Shown in pieces: positions 11,572 to 21,878 of a stretch of DNA of 64,000 bases. This DNA is from Cladocopium goreaui. Its lineage: Eukaryota > Sar > Dinophyceae > Suessiales > Symbiodiniaceae. Both the position numbers and the translations under genes were made by a program. Location: NCBI GenBank assembly GCA_947184155.2, contig CAMXCT020000811.1, positions 122,501-186,500 on the forward strand, written 5' to 3'. Numbering within the stretch: position 1 is the stretch's first letter; each line of letters opens with the position of its first letter. The notes beneath the pieces were generated by a model. The model had not been told where the DNA came from. It did no database searches and was given only the letters and a program-made list of their open reading frames with translations.

Positions 11572-12175
11572 CTAGGATTTTCGGCGGAAGCACGTGAAGC
11601 TGGAACCAAGCTGCGGCATGACCAGAATCTGCGGTGCGATGTCTTGAATGTCGAAGATTGTTCAAACATCCAAACGATTGTTCGTTTTGCATTACAACTG
11701 GGAAATGCGGCTGAAACTCTATGATTGAATTTGTGGCCAATATGTAACCCATTCACCAAACCGAGGTCGATGATCGTCATCTACCATCAGGGCAATCCAA
11801 ATCCCAATCTCACAATGCCTGTCAACATGCCAGCATCATCAGCACCTGGCCGCGGGGAAAAGCCCAGTTTGGGGATGTGCACCCACCAGCTCCCTCCAAC
11901 CAACACGCAGTTTGCTGGGATAAGCAACACGTTCTGGCATGTAATGTCATTATATATCATGTGATTGAAGATATGAAGCAACAAACAGACATATAAAAAA
12001 CAGCCAATTGCTGCAAATCATCAAAAAACCTGGGATCGTCACAGCTGTGGAAAGGTGCCGAAGGCCGGCTTCCGGGAAGAGTCATTGGAATTTACCATGG
12101 CAAAATTGGGGATTTAACATGATATAACTCCGCAAAATATGGCAAAATGGTGACAAGATGGCAATATGATGGGAA

Positions 12176-12269
12176 TACCCTCTGGTAATTTGACAGTGTG
12201 CGAACGTTTTATAGATGATTGTCCTATATTTTCCCATCTGAAACCCTCCATAGATGACCTGAGAGGGTT
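12176..12269. mobile_element. Degenerate TACCCTCTGG palindromic element
   Basis: Starts with TACCCTCTGGTAATTTGACA, like the left arm of the copies at 41612 and 45501, and ends near a GAGAGGGTTGGTAAA sequence resembling the complementary arm. Interior arms are decayed, so this is a weak family member. Confidence 0.4.
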
Positions 12270-12293
12270 GGTAAACCCTCCCAGTTTCAGCGC

Positions 12294-12344
12294 CTGTGGC
12301 TTCGAAGTTGGGCCAGGCGGAGTCTTCAGAATCCTCCAGCTCAC
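12294..12344 (-). CDS. Candidate N-terminal exon of the ZIP-like gene (acidic)
   Basis: A 51-bp segment with acceptor CACGTCAG and a GC-type donor (ACAG|GCGCTG). It encodes ELEDSEDSAWPNFEAT with split codons at both ends. The single trailing G joins the two leading bases of the exon at 11571 in frame, giving ...EAT-G-LRGTN.... An acidic cytosolic or lumenal tail before helix 1 is plausible. Confidence 0.5.
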
Positions 12345-13539
12345 CTGACGTGACATCAGACGTTGGACCTCAAAATCCCACCATGTGTAGGATGGGTTTT
12401 CCACCATGTTCGGCGGGAAATGAACGACATGTAGATGGTTTTTTCCATGGTTTTCCACATCTATGTTGGTTTGGTGGTGAGGGTTTCAAAATGTACCATT
12501 GATAAACCAACTCTTGAAATGTAAAGTAAGTGGTTAGTCTGGATCACCGAAGAAATGAATGGTATTTGGGTGATGTAGACTCCCAGACTCCCAAACCATG
12601 GGACTTCCTTACCTGTCTTGACTAATTAGTAGTTCTTGTGGTTTAGGGGGTTCGCCAATGTTTGAAGACCCCCATTCGGAGTCTTCTGGGTGCCCAATTT
12701 TGGGGAAGCCCCGCTTTGGGCTCTGTCTGACCTAGCCCCAATCAATGGCGACTGTTTTGATAACCAGTGGATTTGGAGCATAGCCCATTTTTCGACAAAG
12801 TGAAATAAGATGCTTTGAATGGAGATTCCCAATAAATCAAAACAGAATAGGGTTTTCCGAAATCTATGCCCAATTTAGGTGTCTTATATAAAAAAAATAG
12901 AAGAAAAGTGATGTGGTAGTGTTTTAGTAGGAAATTAATTTGTTTTTTGGGTTATTGCAATAAAAGATCTATTGTTAGCAAGGTATTTGAGAACACACGG
13001 GTTCCCAACCAGTCAATATGGGTTTATTCAAAAACTGGTCTCTTATGATGTATGGTCCATCACCCGTTGCTGCTTAATGCCGTCGCTTCAATCATTATGA
13101 CCCTTTACGTGGACCCCCCAAAAAAAAGGTTCGGTTTGTTCAGGACTGAGCACAGGCGGGTATCTTTGGGACAATAAATTTGGCCATTGATTGGGACGTG
13201 AAACTGAAAAGCCTTTGAACTTTGAACCTCTCGTGTGAGAATATCGCCCACACATAACATCAGCAACTGGTGGCTTTTCAGGCTTGAGGGTTACTTTCAT
13301 AAAATACTGGGGGAAAAATCATTTTTTTTGAAGGCAAAATCAGTGTCTCAGATCCTAAAATCCATGGATACGGGAAACCCATGGGTTTTTACAGCCAAAA
13401 AATCCTTGGGGCCTTTCCTGCAGATGTTTCCATCAACTTCTGGGTCCAAAAAGTGTCCATTCTATTCTATTAGGTTAGACGGTTAGATGTCCCCCATTTA
13501 TTGATAAATATGTACATATATATATATAATTATATATAT
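12345..13539. other. Probable intron or spacer
   Basis: No exon-like GC island or repeat array. It ends in an AT-dinucleotide tract (13508-13539) into which the copia-like element is inserted. Confidence 0.45.
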
Positions 13540-13691
13540 TGTGAAACTTCCTAGTTTCCTGAAGCTGACAGGTTCATTGACATTTTCCCGTGATGATCGG
13601 GTGTCCGTTCGCCGCGGCTCAAGTGGCGGGAGGGCAGTGGAGCTAAGGCACGGCAGGCATTGGAAAAGGGTCAGAGGGTCTGACTTTCGCA
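13540..13691 (+). repeat. 5' LTR (152 bp)
   Basis: TGTGAAACTTCC...GACTTTCGCA, identical by eye to 21582-21733 (offset 8042). It is short for an LTR. It must hold promoter and polyadenylation signals if the element is transcribed, but none can be identified by eye. Confidence 0.92.
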
Positions 13692-13692
13692 T

Positions 13693-13705
13693 TGGTAGCG
13701 GAGCC
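13693..13705 (+). other. Primer-binding site, initiator Met tRNA type
   Basis: TGGTAGCGGAGCC starts one base after the LTR end. Its first eight bases equal the start of the yeast Ty1 primer site, and the whole resembles the plant copia site TGGTATCAGAGCC. Both are complementary to the 3' end of initiator methionine tRNA. The dinoflagellate tRNA itself was not checked. Confidence 0.75.
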
Positions 13706-13848
13706 TACCCCCGGCTCACGCATATAATCTTTTGGGGTGATCTAATGTCCCTAAGATTTAGGCCTAGGCATAGGTGAAAGGTCAGGTGACAAGGACAGGG
13801 CGACAGGGTTGCCCACAGTTTTTCTTTTGAAAAATCTCTGGACAATAG

Positions 13849-16800
13849 GTGTCCGCCGGTGACGCAATGTCAGGTTCTGTGCCAGCTGCTGGGGCAGCAG
13901 CGGCATCAAGTCAGAACGATGAGAAGGGCAACAGCCTATGGAACATACTCCCGAGCTTCGATCCTCAGGTGGACGATCCTCGTGAGTACAAGGACAAGGT
14001 GCTTTTCCTTCATGGAATATGTCCAAAGAAGGACAGGGCCATGTTGGCACCACGTCTTGCTATGATGATGAAAGGGACGGCATGGGCTCAGGTGAAACAG
14101 TTGGACACCGAACAGCTGTTGGATCCGGAGAAGGGCATCAAGGTCCTGCTGTCAGCAATCTCGAAGTGGGAAGAAGCTGAGGAAATGCAGCTCTACGACA
14201 AGTTCGAAAAGGCACTCTACCGAACAACCCAGAGGAGTGATGAGACGACCCAGAGCTATGTGAACAGGATGGCAGTGTCTTTCCACGAGCTGGGAACTCT
14301 CACAGTGAAGGACATCCAGGCATTCATCCTCTTGAGGCAGTCGGCTGTTTCAGTGGAGGACAAGAAACGTGTCTTGACCATGGCAGGGAATCCACTGGTG
14401 CCAGAGAAGGTTGAACAAGCCATGCGGCAGTTGTCGACCAAGGTGTTGGTGGGTCAAGCTGATGGAAAACGAAAGGTCTATCCAGTGAACTACCTGGAGG
14501 ATGATGCTGAGGAGGTGAACTTCACAGCAGAGGGAGACGGCTGGGACGAGGACTTGGCCATAGCATACTTGGCCGACCATGGAGACGAGGAAGCCCAGCT
14601 GATCAAGGACTTCGAAGATCAGCTGATTGAAGTCTGTCAGGAAAACCAAGATTTAGCTCTTTGCTACACCTCATACGCTGATGCCCGAGCAAAGATCCGA
14701 GATCGACTTCGACATAGGGGCTTCTGGCCATTGTCTGGTGGAAAAGGACGAGGCAAGTTCGGGAAGAAAGGTGGGAAACCGGACTTGGGAAAGTTCCACA
14801 AGAAGAAGGAGAGCCTGGCAGAACGCATTGCTGCGTCGAACTGCCGTCGATGCGGGCAGCGCGGCCACTGGAAGTGGGAATGCCCACAAAGGGAGGGTGC
14901 AAAAGAAGATGTCAACATGGCCGTGGAGGTCCTGACCACTATGGAGGACAAGGAGATCTTAGACTCCCTTCCTGACGGTGTGCGTGGGTCGGACACCATC
15001 GACGAACTGTTCAAGAACTTTGCCAACCAGGACAAACAGGGTTCCGCTGCTTCTTTCGCAGGAATTGTTTGTAATTCCACGGTTAATGATGAATTCATGG
15101 AAACAGCTTTGGTTTGTTCTCTGGAAAGACAAAAGGGCAAAGGTCACTGTCTCGGTAGGGCACTAGTTGGGGCCATGTCCAGGAGGGTTGAGTGTGAGAA
15201 GAAGAGTAATAATGGGTCCCAGGCCATAGGATGCCCAGGGATAGTCGACACCGGTGCCAGCAAGACAGTGATCGGGCAGAGAAAAGTCAAAGCGTTGATC
15301 CAGAGCATGCCACTTGAGATCCAAAATCAAATGAATTGGAAGAAATCGGAAACCATGTTCAGATTTGGGAATAATGCTGTTCTTCCTAGTGTTGGGGCAT
15401 TGTATTTACCATTTGGGAGTAGGTGGATGAGGATTGAAGTAGTTGAGGGAGACACGCCTTTTTTGCTGTCCAATTCATTTCTTCGTGCAATTGATGCTAA
15501 TGTGTGCATCCGAAATTCATCACTCCGCTTGAATCAACTAGATATTGAGGTCCCGTTAATTGTGAATCCAAAGGGTCTGTTTATGGTTCAACTTGCGGAT
15601 GTGATTGCTGCATTCAGTCGTGAGCACACCAATCATCAGTGTGAAGTTGTCACAAATGTTATCACTGAACACCATCAGCAACAACCGCAGCAGCCAATCA
15701 CCTCTTGGACAGCAGCTGACGTGGCTCAATCAACTTCCTCAAGAACGAGGACGCTCAACGTCGGTGAAAACAACGATCAATCTCGACATGGCGAACCAGA
15801 AGGAGAAGGCAGCCTATGCCTCGCCCCTGGACCAGCCTCTTCCATTTCCGGAAGACCCAGAGATGACATACATGACCATGACAGAGGAGGAAAAGATCTG
15901 TCGCCCTCCAGGCGTAGTGAACTTGCGCCAGTGGGGACAGATGACGATGGCGGAGGGCAAGCACAAGGGCAAGACCTTCGCAGAAGTCATCGAGAGCGAC
16001 AGAGATTACTCCAGCTGGATGAAGAAACATCCCAAGCTTTCAAGCGGCTGGGCCACCTCGTTTCAGAGCTATGTGAAAGCCTGGGATATGACTCAGCTGA
16101 AAGGTCAGAACCCAAGGGATGCGCTGAAGCCCAAGGCATCGGCATCACCGAAGAAGATGCCCCATCTTGGGGAGTGGAGCGAGGAGGAAGAGTTGGTGAT
16201 GATCTAGAAGGGGGCAATGCCGTCAGGTATGTCGGGCAAGCCGATGACGTCTATGTCGTCGGCACCAGTGAAGAGGCAGATCAAGGACGAGAGCAAGGGC
16301 AAGATGGAGGCGGAGGTGGATCCCGATTTGGTGCAGAGCTTGCAGATGCAGATTGCGGTCCTGCAGGATCAATTGGCTCGCATCACCAAGAACACCAACG
16401 TCTGAGCCGAGAGGCAAATGAATCAAAGGAGAACCAGAATGTCAGCCGATCGTGTGACAAGGCCTCAAATAAGCCCACACAAAATGATCAAGTTCTTCAT
16501 GGTGTTCATGAAACACTCTGTCACTTGGAAGTGGTGTCACGGCAGATTGAGACCGAGCTAAATGAAATCATGATGGTGACATCTGGGGAAAAAGTCACAC
16601 GTGGAGCACAACGAGCTCAAGGTCGTCCGTGTCATCTTGATCTCTTGGAAGTGTATTGTGAAGATGATTCCAATCTAACAAAAGTCTTTTCTGATTTGGG
16701 AATGAAAGCCAAGAGATTCACGAGAAAGGATGGCGATCTGAGCACTCAAGAAGGGCAAGCAAAACTCTGGAGGATGATCGAAGAAGAGCAACCTTTGAAT

Positions 16801-17640
16801 ATATGGATGGCACCTGAATGCAAAGACTGGGGAAACTTCAGCCGGTGGAACAGTGGTCGCAACCCAGCAACAGCAGCCAAAATACAAGCAGGTAGGCAAC
16901 GTGAAAAGGGGCACCTTAAGTTGTGTACCGAGGTATTCTGGCATCAGGTTTCATTGGGTCGACATTTTCACTTGGAACAACCCCAGGGGTCGGAGGCTGT
17001 TGAACAAAAGGAGTTGGGTGACATTGTTGATGGAACATATCGGACTGTTTTTGACATGTGTGAAGCAGGCCAACTCAAGGTGCCCCGAGGAAATAATTAT
17101 CTTCGGAAAAGAACGATTGTGCTCACGACATCCAAAGAGTTTCATAGCTTGCTTGACGCGAGATACTGCCGGAAAGGTCATGAACACAGACCTATTCTTG
17201 GCCAAGCGTACATCAACGGTCGTTGGCAAAACTTGTCAGCTTTTGCAGCAAAGTACTCCAAAGGATTTGCAAAGAATGTAGCTTTTGCACTATCGACTAG
17301 CAAGCATTTGAAGGAGTGTCCAGTGACTTTGGAAGAGCTGTTGGTGCCGTGTTTTGGAGTACGAGCTGCTGAGCAACAAGAGATAGCTGAACAGATTGTC
17401 AAACGACGTAAATACAGTCATAAACAAGAACCTCGACTTGGAGAAGAAGAGCTGCCAGCCATTCCTTCAAACTTGTCATATGGCCCAGCCCCAACATGGA
17501 GAAGTATTTTTAAGTCAATTGGAAACCTAGCGCCAAGGGTTGGAACAATGGTGATTGATCCTGAGGGTGATTTGTTTCGCAGGGTTGCTCAGCAGGTAGA
17601 CCAGTTTCGAACTCTCCATGTGGAAATCTGTCGAGACTGA
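13849..17640 (+). CDS. Copia-like Gag - zinc knuckle - aspartic protease - methyltransferase-like polyprotein
   Basis: A 1263-residue open frame starting 157 bp after the LTR. Residues about 25-200 are a Gag-like helical region. A CCHC knuckle (CRRCGQRGHWKWEC, about residues 331-344) should bind RNA. A retroviral-type aspartic protease active site (IVDTGASKTVIG) is near residue 465. Residues about 640-850 are Ser/Gly/Asp/Arg-rich and overlap a second coding frame (see 15780-16405). Residues about 928-1150 carry a Rossmann-like segment with LDLLEVYCEDDS, NIWMAPECKDWGNFSRW and HFHLEQPQGS motifs. These recall motif I, the PC loop and the ENP/ENV strand of DNA methyltransferases, without a canonical catalytic PC. 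The frame ends just before integrase. The downstream polyprotein continues in another frame. Confidence 0.85.
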   Translation: MSAGDAMSGSVPAAGAAAASSQNDEKGNSLWNILPSFDPQVDDPREYKDKVLFLHGICPKKDRAMLAPRLAMMMKGTAWAQVKQLDTEQLLDPEKGIKVLLSAISKWEEAEEMQLYDKFEKALYRTTQRSDETTQSYVNRMAVSFHELGTLTVKDIQAFILLRQSAVSVEDKKRVLTMAGNPLVPEKVEQAMRQLSTKVLVGQADGKRKVYPVNYLEDDAEEVNFTAEGDGWDEDLAIAYLADHGDEEAQLIKDFEDQLIEVCQENQDLALCYTSYADARAKIRDRLRHRGFWPLSGGKGRGKFGKKGGKPDLGKFHKKKESLAERIAASNCRRCGQRGHWKWECPQREGAKEDVNMAVEVLTTMEDKEILDSLPDGVRGSDTIDELFKNFANQDKQGSAASFAGIVCNSTVNDEFMETALVCSLERQKGKGHCLGRALVGAMSRRVECEKKSNNGSQAIGCPGIVDTGASKTVIGQRKVKALIQSMPLEIQNQMNWKKSETMFRFGNNAVLPSVGALYLPFGSRWMRIEVVEGDTPFLLSNSFLRAIDANVCIRNSSLRLNQLDIEVPLIVNPKGLFMVQLADVIAAFSREHTNHQCEVVTNVITEHHQQQPQQPITSWTAADVAQSTSSRTRTLNVGENNDQSRHGEPEGEGSLCLAPGPASSISGRPRDDIHDHDRGGKDLSPSRRSELAPVGTDDDGGGQAQGQDLRRSHRERQRLLQLDEETSQAFKRLGHLVSELCESLGYDSAERSEPKGCAEAQGIGITEEDAPSWGVERGGRVGDDLEGGNAVRYVGQADDVYVVGTSEEADQGREQGQDGGGGGSRFGAELADADCGPAGSIGSHHQEHQRLSREANESKENQNVSRSCDKASNKPTQNDQVLHGVHETLCHLEVVSRQIETELNEIMMVTSGEKVTRGAQRAQGRPCHLDLLEVYCEDDSNLTKVFSDLGMKAKRFTRKDGDLSTQEGQAKLWRMIEEEQPLNIWMAPECKDWGNFSRWNSGRNPATAAKIQAGRQREKGHLKLCTEVFWHQVSLGRHFHLEQPQGSEAVEQKELGDIVDGTYRTVFDMCEAGQLKVPRGNNYLRKRTIVLTTSKEFHSLLDARYCRKGHEHRPILGQAYINGRWQNLSAFAAKYSKGFAKNVAFALSTSKHLKECPVTLEELLVPCFGVRAAEQQEIAEQIVKRRKYSHKQEPRLGEEELPAIPSNLSYGPAPTWRSIFKSIGNLAPRVGTMVIDPEGDLFRRVAQQVDQFRTLHVEICRD
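15780..16405 (+). CDS. Overlapping second-frame coding block inside the copia polyprotein
   Basis: Reading frame 2 here gives protein-like sequence: QWGQMTMAEGKHKGKTFAEV followed by IESDRDYSSWMKKHPKLSSG, then after one stop (16205-16207) a heptad-patterned DPDLVQSLQMQIAVLQDQLA. The GKHKGKTFxEVxExDxxYxxW pattern recurs in dinoflagellate and other proteins. Frame 1 over the same bases is low-complexity and Gly/Arg/Asp-rich. Most likely the ancestral polyprotein used frame 2 here and two compensating indels moved the long ORF to frame 1. True dual coding is less likely. Confidence 0.5.
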
Positions 17641-17959
17641 TCGATTTCGACCACCTAAAGCAGGTGTGAACATCTCCAAACTGAAATACCGATTGACGGT
17701 CATCCTCAACCGGGAGTCAGGGGTAGTGGAAATATTGGGGGACCCTGAAGAGTGGAAGACCCTTTCAAAACGTAAGCAGATCAGGAAAGCTAAGCCTGCT
17801 AGGATCTGTGTTACTGTGTTTGGGGATGATGGGGAAGATGACTATCCTCTGGGAAAGAACCTGGCTGAGGGTGACGGGAAATCTGATGTGGAGACAAAGG
17901 GTCCTGTGGTGGTAGCGTCACAGACTCGGACTGTTCCCGAATTGGACCAGATGGACACG

Positions 17960-19150
17960 ACGGATGGTCAGGATGAAATCGTTGAGAAACCCAAACATCT
18001 CATGCAGGGTCATCCTCCGAAATGTATCCCAAAACATGGACCCCAATATCTTTCATTGCCTCATGAGGATCAATTGTGGATAAGGGAGACACATCATAAG
18101 ATGGGACATCCTGACACAGAGAGATTTGCAAGGTTTCTGAAGTCAACGCATGCATCGTCCGACATCGTTGCAGGATCACTGGACTTTCAATGTGATGCAT
18201 GTGTAGAGTCTCAAAAGGGATTTCAGGCGACCAGGCAGGCAGCAATTCATGAAGACATTGGTTTTAATCAGGTTGTTGGAATGGACATGGCGTTTTGGAC
18301 GAGTCAGAAGGGGGTTCGTTTTGGTTTGTTCATGTTGTGGATGAGGGTACTCTGTTTCAACAGGCAGTGCCATGTCAGGAAAGTGCTGCAGCGCAGTTTC
18401 AAGCATTTCAAAATTGCTGGCTGACCTGGGCGGGACCCCCTAAAGAAATGTATTTTGACCCAGCAACAGAATATCTGTCAGAGGAGTTCTTGACTCGGTT
18501 GCAAGAAGAGGGGATCCAGGCACGGGTCACTGCCAGGGACAGCCATTGGCAGGCAGCTTGGTCGAACTGAAATTCATGGAGCAATCCTGAAAAGGATGCT
18601 TGAGCGAATGGATGCTGAACATCCAGTGGAGTCTCCTGAACAGTTTTCTCATTACTTGGTTCAAGCCGTGTGTGCCAAAAATTCACTATCTCGGGTTAAG
18701 GGATATACCCCGGAACAAGCGGTGTTGGGGATTTCCAGGCGCTTGCCTGCGTCAATTGTTTCTGACACCTCTCAAACAAGTCACACATTGGCAGATGGAG
18801 ACACTACTGAGAGTGATCAGTTTCGTGCGGCGTTGTCCCGGCGCAGTTTAGCAAGGAAAGCCTTCATCGAGGCTGATAACTGCAGCAGCTTGCGGCGTGC
18901 CCTGCTCCGAAGAACCAGGCCAATCAGAGAACCCTTCGAAGAAGGGGATTGGGTTCTTTACTGGAAAAGGAAAGGAGGAAATTTAAGGAGGGAGCGGGGT
19001 AGATGGTATGGTCCTGCCAGAGTGGTCCAAGTTGAGGGGAAGAGGGTCATTTGGCTGGTTCATGCGCATCAGCTCGTCCGAGCGAGCCCGGAACAACTCC
19101 GGCCAGCGTCCATGCGTGAATGGAAGGCTGTACAGAGCTCAGAAGAAGCA
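17960..19150 (+). pseudogene. Integrase domain (zinc-binding, DDE core, C-terminal)
   Basis: A pre-integrase HHCC region (HHKMGHPDTERFARF, later CDACVESQKGFQ) precedes the catalytic core. Core acidic residues can be placed in VGMDMAFW, FDPATEY and, after the GGCA duplication, the GRTEIHG segment. A C-terminal SH3-like block (EEGDWVLYWKRKGG ... RGRWYGPARVVQVEG) ends near 19120. Two frameshifts split the core, so this copy cannot make an intact integrase. Confidence 0.8.
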
Positions 19151-19539
19151 ATGATCCCCGTGAAATCCTGGCTTCAGAAAATTCATGCACAAGACTTCTT
19201 TAACTTGGAGTCCGAAGAGATTCCAGGTGAAGAGGATTTCCGAACTGAGCCAGATCCAGTAATTGACCACGAAACCCTTGAATCATCGGGATATGATCCT
19301 TCAATTGGGGAACCTGAGAGGGAGGTAACCTGTGAGGGGGTAGAGAAGATACCTGGGGATTTTGGGGGAATTGGGACTCCTGTACCGGATGATGGTGATT
19401 TACTGTTTGGGGACACTGTGAACTTCTGGCATCCTGATCCAACAAAAATGTGGGAAATTGATATTACACCCCCGAGCTGTGATCCAAGTTGGTCTTGGGA
19501 AAATCCAGAGGAAATTGTATGTGTGGCAACTGAGACCAG

Positions 19540-20640
19540 GAAAAAGAGGGTTGAGGTTGCTTTGAAAGACCTTGGAGAAGAGGACCAACTCAGGTTTGCA
19601 GCAGCCAAGGACAAAGAAATTCGTGCATGGCTGCATCATCGCACTGTAAAAAAGGTTTCAAAGGGCCGAATTCCGGAACATGCAGTCATGCGATGCAGGT
19701 GGTTGCTCACATGGAAGGGAGCCAATGGAGATGAGCCTCCAGGTGAACTGGCCTTGAACGGTAAGAAGGGGCAAAGGCTAGGTTGGTGATCATAGGATAT
19801 GAGGATCCAGATATCTCTACAATCAAGAATGATAGCCCGGCTTTGTCAAAGGATGGTAGGCAAACAGTTCTCCAACAGGTGAGCAGCCACAAATGGCCGC
19901 TGGTGTCATTTGACATCAGCACGGCGTTTTTGCATGGCAAGGGGGACGGCCGGAATCTGGGATACACCCTCCACCGGAGATCAAAGAGGCTCTCTCAATG
20001 GATGATGGGGATCAATGTGCACTAAGTGGAGGGGCTTATGGAAGGATAGACGCCCCTTACTTGTGGTTTTGTGAATTGAGAGATGAACTCTTACGACAAA
20101 ACTGTCGTCAGTGCCCGTTGGATCCATGCGTTTTTACATATGGGAAGACTGGACCCGATGGCAAATACAAGCCATTGGGATGCCTTGGGATTCATGTGGA
20201 TGATGGCATCGGTGGGGGAACCCCGGAATTCCTAGAAATGTTAGGCAGGGTGGAAAAGCAGTTCAAGTTTGGAACGTTTGAGACAGGGGAGTTCAAGTAT
20301 ACTGGAATTCAGTTTAAACAATGGGACGATGGGAGCATTGAATATGACCAAAAGGGTTACATAGAGAGGATAGAGCCCATTTCGACTCCAAGGGAGCGCA
20401 AAGCTAGGCCAGAGACTGCTGTTGATGACAAAGAGAGACATGCTCTCAGAAGTCTCATTGGTGCACTCCAGTATGCAGGCGTTCATACCCGACCGGATTT
20501 GTGCGCCAAGATTGGCGAGGTTCAAGCGTCGGTGACACGTGCCACCATAGCTGACTTGATGCAATGCAACCGCATTTTGCACGAGGCAAAAAGCCATCCG
20601 GTGTCTCTCATGGTGCTGCCCATTGAACCAAAAAGGGTGA
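19540..20640 (+). pseudogene. Copia-type reverse transcriptase domain
   Basis: Motifs in order: RCRWLLTWKGAN (start of fingers), SFDISTAFLHGKG (motif A, catalytic Asp), SGGAYGRIDAPYLWF (motif B, usual copia Y-G-L changed), LGIHVDDGIGGG (motif C, HVDD instead of YVDD). Two frameshifts lie between the first block and motif B. Confidence 0.8.
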
Positions 20641-21140
20641 CCTTTTGTGCATTTTCTGATGCAAGTTTTCTTTCAAGCAAACACAGCACAGCTCATCAGG
20701 GGACTTTGGTGTTCACAACTACCCCTGAAATTTTGGAGAATAAACGGGCAGTGGTAGCACCAGTTGCATGGTCCAGCAAAAAGGTGCCCCGTGTTGTACG
20801 CAGCACCTTAAGTGCAGAGGCGGCAGCACTCAGCAACTCAGTAGACAGACTTCTTTGGCTGAGAATGCTGTGGGCATGGGTCGAAGACCCTGACTGTGAA
20901 TGGGGCAGTCCAGAGGATGTGCTTCAAAGCGAAATGTAGTTACAGACTGCAGGTCCATGTTTGATATACTTACCAGAACAGCAGTTCCAAGCTGTACAGA
21001 GCACAGAACGACCATCGAATGCCTTCTCATCCGTGAACGTCTCAAATCAAATTGTGATGTCAGGTGGGTGACTAGTCAGGCCATGTTGGCGGACTGTTTG
21101 ACAAAGACAATGGACTCATCGGTTTTGAGGGAGTGCCTAC
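20640..21140 (+). pseudogene. Copia-type RNase H domain
   Basis: CAFSDASFLSS supplies the first catalytic Asp, VRSTLSAEAAALSNS the Glu helix, and after a frameshift VTDCRSMFDILTR the next Asp. The tail WVTSQAMLADCLTK is the usual copia RNase H ending. The frame then continues about 90 codons to a stop at 21412. Confidence 0.8.
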
Positions 21141-21581
21141 GAACAGGTCGGTATTCTTTGTTTGATGAGGATTTGATACTCAAACAACGTGCGGATGGAA
21201 GACAGAGACTCAAATGGGTCAAGGATCAGAAAGAGCCTGAAGATAACTCTGATCCAAATTTGACTGAAGACAGTCAACCAGTGATGGTCTCTGAACATTT
21301 TGGATCTCAAGATTTTTGGAAACTTGGACCTGGAGACATGGTGCGTAGGATCCACGTGCTGCCAAGAACGAGAAGGTTTGTCCCTATTGGGGTTACTGGG
21401 TGTCCCCGGTGATATCAAGGAGTTGTCTGCTTGTAGGGAGACTAGAGTAAAGGGGTGAAAGACTGAGAAAGACTTTTGGCCCGGAACACGTGGTGCTGCA
21501 CCTTTATCCAGTCCATGGACAGGTGAAACTGTCTTCTTCAGGAAGAAAGCCAAGTAGGGTTTTCTAGCAAAGAATAAGGTG

Positions 21582-21733
21582 TGTGAAACTTCCTAGTTTC
21601 CTGAAGCTGACAGGTTCATTGACATTTTCCCGTGATGATCGGGTGTCCGTTCGCCGCGGCTCAAGTGGCGGGAGGGCAGTGGAGCTAAGGCACGGCAGGC
21701 ATTGGAAAAGGGTCAGAGGGTCTGACTTTCGCA
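21582..21733 (+). repeat. 3' LTR (152 bp)
   Basis: Copy of 13540-13691 with no difference seen. The sequence just upstream (AAAGAATAAGG, about 21569-21579) is the best polypurine-tract candidate. A TA-dinucleotide tract follows directly. Confidence 0.92.
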
Positions 21734-21878
21734 ATATATATATATATACACACATATATATATATATACAGATATACATATAATATATATATATATAGTA
21801 TAGTGGCACCATGCACCTATCAGTGGCAAAAATCTTCAGACCATCATGTTGCGAAACGCTGCGTAGCTCCGATGGGGC

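Larger units (their letters stand above)
17618..21412 (+). pseudogene. Copia-like pol (integrase - RT - RNase H), frameshifted
   Basis: Homology-like blocks run in order but in changing frames: frame 1 to 2 near 17615-17640, 2 to 1 near 18310-18325, 1 to 2 at 18548-18555, 2 to 1 near 19765-19780, 1 to 3 near 19935-19960, 3 to 2 near 20905-20935. At 18548-18555 the cause is visible as a tandem GGCA duplication. Three of the other shifts lie beside runs of four or five G, which could be sequence errors. No in-frame stops were noted apart from those reached through the shifts. Confidence 0.85.
13540..21733 (+). mobile_element. Ty1/copia-like LTR retrotransposon, 8.2 kb, full length but pol frameshifted
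   Basis: Flanked by 152-bp direct repeats that begin TG and end CA and are identical by eye. A primer-binding site starts one base after the left LTR. Domain order is Gag - CCHC knuckle - aspartic protease - methyltransferase-like - integrase - reverse transcriptase - RNase H. Integrase before RT defines the copia type. The gag/protease part is one open frame. The rest changes frame six times. Both flanks are TA-dinucleotide tracts, so a target duplication cannot be told from the microsatellite. Confidence 0.9.

Noticed and set aside
13611..13624. Spliced-leader relic in the LTR (GGCTCAAG)
   Set aside because: Only about eight bases match the dinoflagellate leader end; other GGCTCAAG occurrences exist by chance at 24553 and 46728.
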